From Bactericera cockerelli (lineage: Eukaryota; Arthropoda; Insecta; Hemiptera; Triozidae): a stretch of 64,000 bases of DNA. The notes beneath the pieces were generated by a model, which worked only from the letters and a program-made list of their open reading frames with translations, had not been told where the DNA came from and ran no database searches. Made by a program: the position numbers and the translations under genes. How positions within the stretch are numbered: position 1 is the first letter of the stretch; every line of letters begins with the position of its first letter. The stretch spans positions 15,923,756 through 15,987,755 of the forward strand of contig CM044961.1 in assembly GCA_024516035.1 (NCBI GenBank), in the 5' to 3' direction. Below, piece after piece: positions 20,346-31,094 of the stretch.

Positions 20346-20769
20346 TAATGGAGGAGACTGAAAGATAGTTACATCGTGGTCTGATGAGTCCCTTATGAGT
20401 TTGAGATATTAGAAGTTTGTTTATGAAATATTACGTGAGATCTTTACTTCTTATTCCATTCCCCTAACTTATTCTCTTATATATTCTATCTCTTTTTCTC
20501 CGTCCAACTTTCAATCCCTCTTTTGCTCTCTCTATTTTCTACTTCAAATCATTTTTCTAGTCCCTTATTATTGGTTCTCTCAGTCTCAAAAATCTTCTGT
20601 CTCTGTTTCTTTCCTACCATTACTCTTTTAGCGTTATTCCCATTCTGATCTAATAATTTATCAAAGAGTTGTCTTAAGGTTATCATATTTATACACTCCT
20701 TGTTATTCATCTAGGCTATCGATTTAATGTCAGTACATTAGCACCAACATTTACAGAACCACTACGATC
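20346..20769. other. Intronic non-coding interval
   Basis: Pyrimidine-rich degenerate sequence without recognisable features. Confidence 0.4.
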
Positions 20770-22793
20770 TACACTGAAAAAAATTTATTGTAGGGCTTAC
20801 TAAAACTTTAGTAAATTTCACAAGTCTTAGGGTTGATTTAGTGACAGCAAAACGTTTTGTTAAGATTACAAATCAAATTTCGTAAACTCTATTTAGTAAA
20901 GATAATGATATCTTTCGTTCATCCAACAAATTTATGTTGAGTTACTTTTACTAAACTCATCATTGTATTTTTGACAAGAAAAATTCCATTGTCTTTACTA
21001 AAGTATTTAGTAAGATCTCAAGCATGCATTCATAATGCTTACGAATCATCTTGTTATGTTTATTAAGGTTGTTTCTTTCAATTTGTTGAATTTACAATAC
21101 TGTTTAGTAAAGTTTACAAAATACTTCATTAGTCCATTCAATCGACTCAGTATGGCTTATGATAGTGTTTTGTAATTTTAAACATAGTAATAGTTGATTT
21201 AACAACCAGACTTGTTATTGCTTACGCCAGGGATTGGTTAAATCTACTGAACTGTTTAGTAAGTTTAAGCAACCCATTTCGTTCACACTATTGACTCGTC
21301 TAGTAAACCTTACGAACAATACTAGTAAATTTTAATGATAGTTTCAGTAAACTTCACTGATAACCTCAGTAATCTTCACTGATAACCTCAGTAAACTTCA
21401 CTGAAAATCATAGTGAACTTCAGAAACGCCTGAAGTAAACTTTTACAACAATTTCAGTAACTAAGTTATTATGAGAAAATAATTCAAAATATAATTGAAA
21501 TAATTTAAAAATATTCATGTATGCAACGCTTTTATTTAAAAATACAGATTAATTTGTTGAAAACATTTAAAATACATTAAGAGACATTTAAAATACATAC
21601 AATTAAAGTTTTAAATGATGAAATACTTGCATTAAATAAATAAAAAAGAATCACCAACCACACAAATTCACACGGCTCACTTACACAACACACTAAGTAC
21701 ACATCAACCACATTCACATAACAAACAAACACAGACTTAGACAACACATCAAATAACCAAAATCTCACACCACCTATCAACCAAATCCAGACTTACACAA
21801 AACACCCAATAACTAAACTTTCACAATACCTATGAACCCAAACCACACAAAACATCTACGAATAAACCCAAACATGACATTATTATAATATTAGCTGTGT
21901 AAATATTAAAATTAACTGTGTATTTAGAAATTAACGTTCTCCAGTGGACGTTAATATTTAAATAAATAAATCAATTTGATTTTGAAAAAAAAAAAACAAC
22001 TATACTATTTTAAAAAGATAAGACGTAATAATCACAGGACCATCAATCAACATAAAACAACTGAATCTGAAATTGATTTCGGTATCTATTAATTGTTGTA
22101 GATCTTTTGTCTCTCTCGTCTCTCGACACACGTGTTTTAGCAAGAATTTTGTTCAATCTACAATTCTGTTTAGTAAATCTAATCAAAGAGTCTTGTAACC
22201 GTCATTGACTAGGGGTGATTAACAAAACTTTCGTTGGGACTACAAATGATTTTCATAACGACCGAGTTTTACAAAAAAGTTTAGTAAACTTAGCTAAACA
22301 TACTAAACAAGTCTGTCAGAAATATGAAACCGTATGGTTCATTTAACAAACATGTTTTGTAATTTTAGATAAAATCTTGTTAAACCAACGAATACTGTTT
22401 TGTGTATTTTATCATTATAAATCTGGTAAGAGTAATCGATTTTTGTTTGTTAATTATCAGACATGTACTAATCAGGTGGTATTTTTAACAGAATAATTTT
22501 ATTAGATTTAACCAAACTTTTTGTAAATCTTACCAATATATTGGTAATAGATCCAGCAAAACAGAACTTGGTAAGCATAACTACTGTTCTGATTACGGTA
22601 ATTAACACGTTAGTTGGTTTTACGATCAGACGATTTACAAGAATTGATTGATTATTCTTACGAACGCCCAAGTAAAATCTCAAATGACTATTAGTGGGAT
22701 TAATCAATTTCTTGTTATTTTAACAAAATTTTTGATTAAAAATCCTTTATAAAACTGTTTAGTAAAAACGAACCTAAAATTTTTTTCAGTGTA
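20770..22793. mobile_element. 2.0-kb non-autonomous element with CACTGAAAAAAATTT inverted ends
   Basis: Element 20772-22791 starts CACTGAAAAAAATTTATTG and ends with the complement AAATTTTTTTCAGTG. TA stands at both edges (20770-20771, 22792-22793), fitting a TA target (Tc1/mariner-like) but too short to prove it. The outer 700 bases on each side are filled with degenerate copies of TTTAGTAAACTTACNAA and its complement at roughly 40-50-bp spacing. The centre (about 21480-22030) is AT-rich and includes an ACA-rich stretch (21650-21860). No transposase. One compact direct repeat set, CAGTAAACTTCACTGATAAC-like, sits at 21354-21425. Confidence 0.7.
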
Positions 22794-23233
22794 TTTATAT
22801 ATATTTATTTATTTAACTGACATCTCGGTGATGCTTGCCAAGCGACACAGTAATATTTTCAAACAATTGTATAGGTATAACTTTTTTTTTTAATGATTTT
22901 TATACAGGTGATTAACTAGTATTAACTGCAAATCTTTAAAATTTTGACGCTAATCATAGGTGATGACATTAAATCGATAGCCCAGATGAATCCAGAAAAA
23001 ATCCGATGCTTTGGATCCGATTCCAAGAAACTGCTCGATACGGTTGACACGCTTTGTACAATCGACTAACAAAATATTTCGCACAATTACTACAAAAAAC
23101 ATAATTATTTTTGGAAAATTATTAAAAATACATTATTTTAATTCAATATATTTTAAAAATGCAGCCATATATTTGGACCAAATGAAACGTTTTTGGCAAA
23201 ATTCTAGTATTCCAATAATAACTGTATTATTAT
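22794..23233. other. Intronic non-coding interval
   Basis: AT-rich. Nothing recognised. Confidence 0.4.
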
Positions 23234-23400
23234 AATTATATTATGCTTTATTAGGTAAGACAAAAATATATACCTACAGTAAAATACAATGAAATTACAA
23301 AGAAAAAAATAATTAAATATATTGAACAAAGAAACAATAACAAAAAAGACAGTGAAGCTAATGTCCATAGCATGTTTCGACATAGCATGTTCTTCTACTC
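23234..23400 (-). repeat. Family N-like repeat, diverged - copy
   Basis: ATGCTTTATTAGGTAAGACAAAAATATATACC and the following A-rich text correspond to 12721-12790; the GGCAATAACCCC part has decayed to TGTCCATAGCATG. A weak assignment based on order of motifs. Confidence 0.4.
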
Positions 23401-23469
23401 ATCCATTCAACTATGGTCATCATGAATATAATATCTAAATAATGGTGATTAGTTTGGTAAAATTATTAT

Positions 23470-23660
23470 AAGATATTTTTTTTTTTTTTTTTTTTTTTTT
23501 ACGAGAGGAAAAAATCTTATAAAGACGAACACCACGCATAGATAGCGTAGTGAACAGTGTGGGATTGTGTGTGCTGTCCAAAGTGCACCATCACCCACTA
23601 AAAATACCTCTCCCCCTAGGACAAACTGACCCCGGAACCCTACCTTGATTTATTCAGAGG
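23470..23660 (-). repeat. Dispersed repeat with long T-run (copy 2 of the 4441 family)
   Basis: A T-run (about 23479-23500) followed by ACGAGAGGAAAAAATCTTAT, AAGACGAAC, CCCACTAAAAATACCTCTCC and CCCCGGAACCCTACC, matching the order at 4441-4605. The T-run reads as poly(A) on the - strand. Confidence 0.55.
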
Positions 23661-23892
23661 TACTTCTCTGCCGCCTTTCATTTTTCTCTTTCACATTTAT
23701 AATGTTTTTAACCATATTTTAAATGTTTTTCCAGCTATCCAGGCTACTCAACATTTTTTCGATGACATTTTTAGCTGTTAGATGTCCTTCTTTCCTTTGA
23801 CACTCTTCCCTGATCTGTGTGAACCTGATGCAGTGGAAAATTTAAAATTACAAGATATACATTATTAAAAAAAACACTGTTCCATTATTCAC

Positions 23893-24045
23893 CTCGTATG
23901 TAGAAACACAGCATCTCATCGAGTAAGGATTAATGGTTAAACCCACAAACCCATCTTCATTCGCACATGTAGTGTAGTACCCCACCTTATCCCTGTACTG
24001 TTCCGCCCTAGAAACCTTAAGCTCTTTAGATAGATCGCCAGGACC
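23893..24045 (-). other. Candidate exon of unknown gene (51 codons)
   Basis: On the - strand a pyrimidine tract and TTTTGTATCAG precede 24045, and a GAG/GTGAAT donor-like site follows 23893. The 153 nt between are open and read GPGDLSKELKVSRAEQYRDK, VGYYTTCANEDG, FVGLTINPYSMRCCVSTYE, with three cysteines. A second open stretch further on (about 23823-23724) reads RFTQIREECQRKEG and LTAKNVIEKMLSSLDSW, but its phase does not fit a simple splice from the first. I do not recognise a family. It could be an old gene fragment, a transposon piece or chance. Confidence 0.25.
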
Positions 24046-24151
24046 CTGATACAAAAGAAAACTTTGTAAAGAAGATATTGTTATATGTGATGAAAGAACT
24101 TTTGAACAAGTGGAATATGAATAAGAAAAATTGATGCTAGGTTGAGGTTTA

Positions 24152-24304
24152 GTGCCAAATTATAAAACAGGATAAAATTTAAGATAAATAAATTAGACCC
24201 TCCCTCATGTCGGAGTTTTCAACCAATCACAGCGCACTATTAGCTGAAGTTGAGGGACAGTCTGGCTTATCTAAATTTTAATCCTGTTTTATAATTCGGA
24301 CCTT
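24152..24304. mobile_element. MITE family A, copy 2
   Basis: Inverted ends GCCAAATTATAAAACAGGAT and ATCCTGTTTTATAATTCGGACC. Inside are TAGACCCTCCCTCATGTCGG on one side and GAGGGACAGTCTGGCTTATC on the other, an extended inverted repeat around CAACCAATCACAGCGCAC. Confidence 0.8.
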
Positions 24305-24339
24305 AGGGTTTGTCAAAATGGGTTTACGTCTCTATCATA

Positions 24340-24572
24340 AGCCAAATTATAAATTAGAATAACAAAAGAGATAAGCCAGACTATCATAGTACGCTGTGAA
24401 GTGTGAATGGTTGAAACATACTTACTTCTTGTACTTATATTATGTATTTTATAATGACATTGCTTTATGTACATCATGTATTCTTGTGAACAGTAGAAAT
24501 AAGTATCTAAACTCCGAATTGAAGGATGGTCTGGCATATATTTGTCGTAGTCAAATTTCATAATTCGGCCCT
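24340..24572. mobile_element. MITE family A, copy 3 (diverged)
   Basis: Begins AGCCAAATTATAAATTAGAA and ends TTTCATAATTCGGCCCTA. It retains AGATAAGCCAGAC and GGTCTGGCATATATTTG in the subterminal positions. It lies only about 35 bases from copy 2. Confidence 0.6.
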
Positions 24573-25655
24573 ACGTTGGTTCCATCGCACATCGGGATAA
24601 GAGCCTCCTTTACTTATGCAAAATATTTTACATAAATATATTTTTACTCTATCGGTACTTATGCCGCCATTGGTCGTTGCTCATACAAATAACTACTCAT
24701 AATTATTATCTCACGAAGTATGAGTGAACTACACTGTTTTGTACTACACTAAAAAAAAAGAAAGAAAAAAAAGATTTGACATATTAACAGAATTTCATCG
24801 AAGATGAGAAATCAAGTTCGAACCCATGAGAGACCCTGTAGACGGAATTTTCAAATCCTTGTTAATACCTCTCCTAATATCTCAGGTACGCTCTAGTAAC
24901 TCCTCCTATAAGAAAACTTCAGCTACTAATCCTTCCGTGTTTCTAATTCCGATAAACATTTAATTCAAGCCACGTTCATAATAATCTTTGTGCTTTTCAA
25001 ATATTTATTTTTCAAATTTATTATATTTGTAACATTGTGTTGTAAGAACGTTAATCTTGTAATCCAGTTAGCGTGGTGAAACGAGAATTTGGATCCCATT
25101 CAGTCCAAAAAAATTGAAATCTCTTCCATCCGGCAGCGACCGGTGCTTGAGAAAATATTTTCATGTAGAATATCAATAACGGAATTCAAAAATGATTATT
25201 ATTTGATATGGCGAAGGCAGTGCCTTCTTGCCCGAGGCATTTCCTTTCCTATAACACCTAGCCGCCTAGCCTATTCCATTCTACACAGATGCAATCTAAA
25301 GAATTCAGACGGATGACGTTTCTAGTACCTACTTCTCTCTAAAAAATAAGTTAACGATCAAACAAAAAGCATTATTAATAATATGATCAAAAATATCTTT
25401 TCCAAAGTTGCAGACTTTCTTCCTTACAGATGAAGAGGAACAAGATGAATTGAATTATTTTTATCCCCGTAAACGTATTACTGCTTGAAAGCGAAAGAAA
25501 TAAGGAGGGCGATGGAAAATATGCTCCAACTTCAAAGGAATTTCTCTACGAATCTCACAGTTTCGTGTGATTGAAAAAGTCAAAGCAAAGGAAATTATAA
25601 TCTTGGCTGTAGGGTATTTATATTCTTATGATAGTATCACGATACATTATTATTA
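24573..25655. other. Intronic non-coding interval
   Basis: Mostly unremarkable. A 75-codon frame at 25089-25316 (less AT-rich than its surroundings) shows no known domain and may be transposon debris. Confidence 0.35.
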
Positions 25656-25659
25656 GTAT

Positions 25660-25980
25660 GTTTTTTATTTGGTTTAACGTCGCCTTCAATTACATGGTCA
25701 TAATTATTTTACAACTTTGGTTTTATCAACCGTTCACTGGTGCTAGGCAAATAATCTAAATTATACTCAAGCTGGAGAAATAACCCAGCTAATTAACCTC
25801 ACCCAGTCTGAGTGGGGCTGAGCAGATGGTCGAGAATGGCCTACGGCAGAACGTAGATTGCCATGATTACCGCGTATTCAGATTCGAAACCAAAACAGTC
25901 ACCAATCCGTGTCCTCACCACGCAAGACGTTGCTTAACGGATAAGAACTGATGGATTCAACGTGCCATCTCTGTTAGCTT
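25660..25980 (-). mobile_element. 5S-derived SINE, diverged copy
   Basis: The left end TTTGGTTTAACGTCGCCTTC matches the SINE tail in reverse. CCTCACCCAGTCTGAGTGGG is the body. The right part, with ACGTTGCTTAACGGATAAGA and GATTCAACGTGCCATCTC, is the reversed 5S head. Confidence 0.75.
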
Positions 25981-26012
25981 CATTATTGGTCTCGCTCATT
26001 ATAATTTAATAA

Positions 26013-26315
26013 TAATCGGTGGTTAAGAACTCACTTGCCATGCTGAAGGTCGCGGGTTTGAACCCCAACACGCCGACAAAAAATTTGTATTCAAAATTTG
26101 GTTACAGTTGTTCGTAAGGGATACCTTCTGGTGCCCTCGTATTGACCCAGGACCTAAATGGGAAGTATTGTGTCACATGTGTCACTTCTCGCCCATCAGA
26201 GGGGAGTCATACTACGGGATGGGCAGGCTACAACACAGACCACAAGCGTCTACAGTAGCTCCTGTTTCGTGGCTACGAAATAAAGAACGCTGTACAACAC
26301 TCATCTTTTTTTTTA
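26013..26315 (+). mobile_element. tRNA-derived SINE (family T3), copy 3
   Basis: The head CGGTGGTTAAGAACTCACTT with box B GCGGGTTTGAACCCC is followed by the shared body CAAAATTTGGTTACAGTTGT, CTCGTATTGACCCAGGACCT, CCATCAGAGGGGAGTCATAC, ending at a T-run then ATTATTA. Confidence 0.8.
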
Positions 26316-27295
26316 TTATTAATATCCATGCATTATTTTTTCCACAAACACAGCATAATTAATAATTGAGAAGATTTTTTACTTTTCTTTCAGTTAAAAT
26401 AAAAATGAGAGTAGCTACATTATCATGTTTTGCCTTTGGGATTGAATTAAGGACCTTTTAAGTAAAGAAAAGCAAAAAAAAAAAAAAAATTACAGTAAAT
26501 ATCATAAAAATGCTCTTAAGAAGACGACCAAATGATACATTCACCATTATTTTGATGTCAATGTTTATACTACTAATTATATTATTCAACTAAAATATTA
26601 AATTTATGCAAGTATTAAAGAAAGTGTGTACGACCCATAGGTCTTCTAGTTTATCGCAAAAATACACTTCGTGTAATGGTTTCCGTCAAAACATAGTTTG
26701 ACCAAAAATAACTGATATCAATAAACGCCTTAAAAAAAACCAAACCTAGGTACTTTAAGTCGGTATTTTGATCAAAAACTTCTTCTCATAGTTGAGTTTG
26801 GTTGGTTCGAGCATCATTTCACATTTTACGCCTGGATGACCTTCCTATATCGCAAAACTTGTTAAGGTCGCCAATAATGAGCGTTATTGTCTTCTGTCCT
26901 GACAGAGCTGGCACTGTCCTCCATCGAGACTGACGAGTCATTGAGTTTGATTCATCCCACGAATGTTATTATTATCAAAAGCAGGATTTGACATTTTCAG
27001 TGTCATGAGAGAGTGGGGTTCTCTTTGAGGATAATGAATAAGTAGGTAGCGAATTCGCACGGGAGTTGCTTTATAATGAATGAGCGAATACAGTACTTTT
27101 ATCTCTAAGATGTATTGAAACAGTTTCCGTATTAAGTACGCAGGTACCTAGGTATAGGTACTTGCGTGAAATATTCAAAGAGCACTTTATGTACTCGAAC
27201 TCAGTTATTCAGCAGGGTGTGGGTGGATTCACATTTCTCGTGTGTACTGTCTCGTATGAGAACCTCTTATTTTTTAAAAGGTAATTTCCCCCCGG
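26316..27295. other. Intronic non-coding interval with one repeat scrap
   Basis: At 26800-26885, the text GGTTGGTTCGAGCATC, CATTTTACGCCTGGATGACC, TTCCTATATCGC is a diverged reverse copy of the repeat at 10305. Nothing else recognised. Confidence 0.4.
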
Positions 27296-27303
27296 GTAAC
27301 ACG

Positions 27304-27603
27304 CCAGCCTCCGTGGAGTAACGGTTGTGACTACTGCCCGCAGTCCAGAGCTCCTAAGTTCGATCCCCGGTCGGAGCAGACTTTTCACACAGAAAATTCT
27401 GTTCCCTGCGTACATGGGAGGCTGGCATTTCCAGCCCTACCCAGTCTGGGTGAGGTTAATGTGGGTAGCTGGTACGTTTCCCAGCGAATGGAGGGTGAAA
27501 CACCCGTCCTGATCCAGGACGTTAAGTCAAATAGAATCGTTGGCGTTAAGAAGGGCATCCAGCCGTAAAAAAATGTGCAAAAACCAACCAAACTAAACCA
27601 TGA
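27304..27603 (+). mobile_element. tRNA-derived SINE (family T1) with alternative tail
   Basis: The head GCCTCCGTGGAGTAACGGTT with box B AAGTTCGATCCCCGG and the body GAGGCTGGCATTTCCAGCCC, CTGGGTGAGGTTAATGTGGG, GAATGGAGGGTGAAAC match the copy at 3907. The 3' part differs: after GACGTTAAGTCAAATAGAATC it continues GGCGTTAAGAAGGGCATCCA, GCCGTAAAA and ACCAACCAAACTAAACCATG, the module seen alone at 10305 and 38503. Same head and body with a different tail. Confidence 0.8.
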
Positions 27604-27639
27604 AGTTGAACTACGTCGATCGTGGTTGAGCGGGATAAG

Positions 27640-27830
27640 ACAGAGTAAAATAAAAATTCCGCCCCGCAACCGATTTCGCATCACCTACTTCAGGGCAGTT
27701 TCCCCCACATCCATGCCATTCCGGAAACGGAAAAATTCGGTCAGAATTTTCCGCTACGGTCGAAATTTGAACCCGCAACCTCTGGGTCAGCAACCAAAGC
27801 AAAAGAGGTCGGAAAAGAGATCCTTTTATT
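27640..27830 (-). repeat. tRNA-like retroposed repeat (single copy seen)
   Basis: On the - strand GCTTTGGTTGCTGACCCAGA followed by GGTTGCGGGTTCAAATTTCG looks like the 3' half of a tRNA-derived head with box B, then GGAATGGCATGGATGTGGGG and GCGAAATCGGTTGCGGGGCG. Only one copy is in the window, so family status is inferred. Confidence 0.35.
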
Positions 27831-28198
27831 GGGAAGCGTCTGGTTAACGTATGTTTACTTATACATATAACGGTTATTAACGTATAACCTATATTTATTC
27901 GTAAACATGTAGGTCTACATACATACTCGTATTATATGTTTGTATACTATGTTATATTGTACATAATATACTTATGTAATAAAAGTTTCCAAAAGTAAGT
28001 TACTTCTTTTTGACATATAAACTGAGACTCGTTAAACGTCCAATTTTATATGATGCAATTTAGACAGCATTCCACTTTTCCAGCTCATTTATATGGATTT
28101 AAGTAAACTCCTTCTCTCTTTTCCTCTGAACTTCTCTGTACCCGAAATCTCCCACTCTCTTTTACGGTTTTTATTTACTTCTTCCTCCAATGGCGTCC
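27831..28198. other. Intronic non-coding interval
   Basis: AT-rich, no features. Confidence 0.4.
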
Positions 28199-28202
28199 CT
28201 CC

Positions 28203-28219
28203 TTACCATCTCTCTCTTC

Positions 28220-28275
<56 letters not shown>

Positions 28276-28310
28276 CTCTCTCTCTCTCCCTTCACCCCCC
28301 CCCTCTAGTA
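28203..28310. repeat. (TC)n microsatellite
   Basis: A long TCTCTCTC run with a CCCCCCCC interruption near its end. Confidence 0.95.
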
Positions 28311-28517
28311 CTTTATCCGTCTCATCCCTCTTCTGTCCACTCCTCTTCACAGGACGTGGTACTGTGGTAATCTACATAATCACATTGAAAACTTTTCTGG
28401 GAAAATGGTATAGGTTTAGGTATAGTAATATGCTAACATGTATACATGGTACACTTCTGGTGTAATGGTCAGTGGTGTACGCGTTGGTCATCCGTCCCTG
28501 ATAATGAAAAAAAAAGT

Positions 28518-28594
28518 GTTTTGGCACTGAAAACTGACTATCGAAAATTTTGGGTGATTTCATTACTTTCCTTATCATAGGATAAGGAAAGTAA
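28518..28594 (-). repeat. Terminal fragment of repeat family R with end hairpin
   Basis: TGGCACTGAAAACTGACTAT, CGAAAATTTTGGGTGATT and then ACTTTCCTTATCATAGGATAAGGAAAGT, the last forming an 11-bp stem with a 5-6-base loop. The same text is at 20195-20262 and, inverted, at 36545-36580. Confidence 0.65.
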
Positions 28595-28965
28595 AAATAC
28601 TAGAAGATTTGTTATGAGATGCTTTTTTTACCGATTTAAAATGAAGATGTTTAGAATTTTCAAAGCGATGGATAAATTTAAAAATATGTTTCCAAAGTTC
28701 CCAAAACAAGGTTTTGCGCCACTATAAATTCTTCATTAATCACTCAAACTTCCCCCTCTCCATACCCTTACATGTCTCTCAAACTTTGCCACATAACATG
28801 GGTTTTTAGTTTTTTGTTTGCTGGAAACTGAGCTGCCACAATAATTTTTTATGCTTGTACTCACTACTCACATAGCGGGTGGTGTGAATTCAACCCTATG
28901 GTCGCATAGTTGCATACTCTAATTGATTATTATTATTATTATTTTGCATAACATCTCTAACATTG
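28595..28965. other. Intronic non-coding interval
   Basis: No gene seen. (ATT)n run near 28928-28942. Confidence 0.4.
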
Positions 28966-29235
28966 GCTATCTATAACGGACTACAGGATGGTGCTAGGTC
29001 AAGGTAAGATATTATGTTGAGGCATCACGGAGGTTCAAATTTGAATGGTCACCCATCCAAGTCCTGGACGTTGCTTATTATTTGTTTTTTTCACTACACA
29101 TAAAAAAACATATCCAAGGACATCTCCCTGAGGCAATGTACTCACTACTCAGCACTGAGGCAACGTTACCTTTTGTTATGGGTTAACTTCAGTGATAGAA
29201 CGAGAACTGGTGTGTTTAACTGGCTATTGACGTGA
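28966..29235 (-). mobile_element. 5S-derived SINE remnant with interruption, next to a shared 50-bp motif
   Basis: The stretch TTTGAATGGTCACCCATCCA, GTCCTGGACGTTGCTTA and the later TTAACTTCAGTGATAGAACG, AGAACTGGTGTGTTTAACTG are the reversed 5S head. They are separated by about 90 unrelated bases (29086-29175), suggesting a later insertion. Before it, CTACAGGATGGTGCTAGGTC and AAGGTAAGATATTATGTTG recur at 32675-32717. Confidence 0.6.
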
Positions 29236-30450
29236 CGCAACGTTCGCTACCCAATCAATAGTTGCAAACTAATAAAAGATTAAATTAAACGTATTAATTC
29301 AGATAGCTCTGACGTAAATTATACATACCTATAATTATAAAATATAAAAAATATAAATAATAAAGATGAATGGAGATAGAAATTATGTTTAGTTATACAT
29401 AAGTTAAATTATTTGACTTGACAGGAATGAGCCCTGAAGAATCAGAACATCATAAAAAAAAATGTTGCTCAGAACATCATAAAAAAATATATTTTTTTTT
29501 TTTTTTTTTTTTTTTACAAAAAGAAACACAATACTTCCGATTTCTAATGTTACAAATATCTCGGAAGTAAAATAAATGTTCTAAAATATTATTTCCATTT
29601 CAATCTCTAGTTGTAAACCCTGTATCATTAACTTCAAGTTCATGTTGGAATTTTTTAATAATATTATTTTATAATAGATATATTTTAACCAAACATTTTT
29701 TCCTTCGGAACACGAGTTTATGTCTGGAAGTGTATTAAAAAAGTTCGTTTGTTATGGAAAAACTCGACTGACGTAATGACCCTTCTGGGAGCTAACTTTT
29801 TGTTCATATTTCCAGCCACATCTGGGACAAATTAACATCATAATGCCCTCACGATAATGTGCCTCATTATAATAATTGATTAACAAGGTTTGCGCAGTTA
29901 GGGTCTCCCAGAAAAATATTCAAATGAGGAAAAAAATTGAAATAAAACCCCAGCCACGGCTAAAACTATGACGGTCAGAGTCAGGTTTCAACTATTAGAG
30001 AGAGAAACAAATGTTTTATAGCATTAATCTATGATAAACATGGCAATTGGCATCCATGTTCTACTGATGGAGTTGTGGCACTAATGGGGCTAGGTGATAT
30101 TAATGTGTTTGGGTAAGATAACTTGTCCTGAAAATGTGGACTAAAATTTGTCTATCATAAAATGGTCACTTTCTACTAAAACCTGAATAGTATTATAACT
30201 ATCAAAATATAACTTTTGTATAACGTTAGACCTCAATATTAGACAAGCATTATTAAACACGAAATTTGATGGGTAGCTTTACAAATAGTAAGCTTTTTCG
30301 AAAGAAAGAAGTAGAAAGTTGTTTAATAATCGTAAAAATTGAAACTTTATGGAGTTGGTTGATGGGTGTTGGAGATGAATCTCTACTAGAGGCATCAGGT
30401 GCTGTGCGACTACAACGTCCACCCGTACCATTGTATGAAATGAAAGTGCA
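29236..30450. other. Intronic non-coding interval
   Basis: Contains a T-run (about 29490-29514) next to an ACACAATACTTCCGATTTCT motif that also occurs near 51900 and 61510. No gene recognised. Confidence 0.4.
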
Positions 30451-30452
30451 CT

Positions 30453-30537
30453 GGTAGGCAAGTGGTTAAAGCACTAGTCCGGTAATCTAAGTAGCGTAGG
30501 GATCCGTTGGTTCGAATCTCACCCAGTTCATGAATTC
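30453..30537 (+). repeat. tRNA-like sequence, probably SINE head
   Basis: CACTGGTAGGCAAGTGGTTA followed by AAGCAC and a box B GTTGGTTCGAATCTCACCC. The variable region between is longer than in a class I tRNA and the acceptor ends pair only weakly (TGCACTGG with CCCAGTTCA). Could be a decayed tRNA gene; a SINE head is more likely given the neighbourhood. Confidence 0.4.
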
Positions 30538-30701
30538 TTCCTTATTAATTTGAGTTTATGAACACTTAATAATAACACTCTGAGGGTTAGGTGGTATAAA
30601 ATATTTGAGCATTAACTAACCTCGCCTGGTACTTACCTTCCACTATGGATTATTATTATTAAATATTTTTCTAAGAAAAATATATTATAAAAATTCGCAT
30701 A

Positions 30702-30815
30702 AGTGGGGGATTTCCCTAATGTTTGGCGTCGATGGCACTTTATTCACACCAGTTCTCGTCAGATCACTGATGTTAAGCAAATTCCAGCGAGGTTAGAACT
30801 GCGAACGGTAAATGT
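30702..30815 (+). mobile_element. 5S-derived SINE, head fragment on + strand
   Basis: GGCGTCGATGGCACTTTATT, CACACCAGTTCTCGTCAGAT, CACTGATGTTAAGCAAATTC, CAGCGAGGTTAGAACT is the 5S-like head in forward orientation. The body is missing, so this copy is 3'-truncated or broken. It is the only + copy of the family in the window. Confidence 0.8.
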
Positions 30816-31094
30816 TGGTAGTGATGTCAAATTCCAATTTGGACTTCAAAGGGTACGAAGTTTCATCCATGTACATTCTAAATATGTACAGCTCTTTTTT
30901 CTGAAAATCACGAATTTTTGACATTATTTTAATTTGAGTCAGAAATGTCTAATACCTACTAAATGAATGCTTTCTCTACTTTAAATGTTTTTTGTAATAC
31001 TTTTGACAAACAATTTTCTTTTCAAATTACATTTTCTTATAATATTAAACACTTCTTGTACTTGTACATTTCAAACAAAAATTTGCTTCCCATC

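Noticed and set aside
25089..25316. 75-codon frame as a possible missing phosphatase exon
   Set aside because: The residues show no match to the expected region (no Asp-Ser-Ala or G-V-K-x-N type motif), and flanking splice signals are absent.
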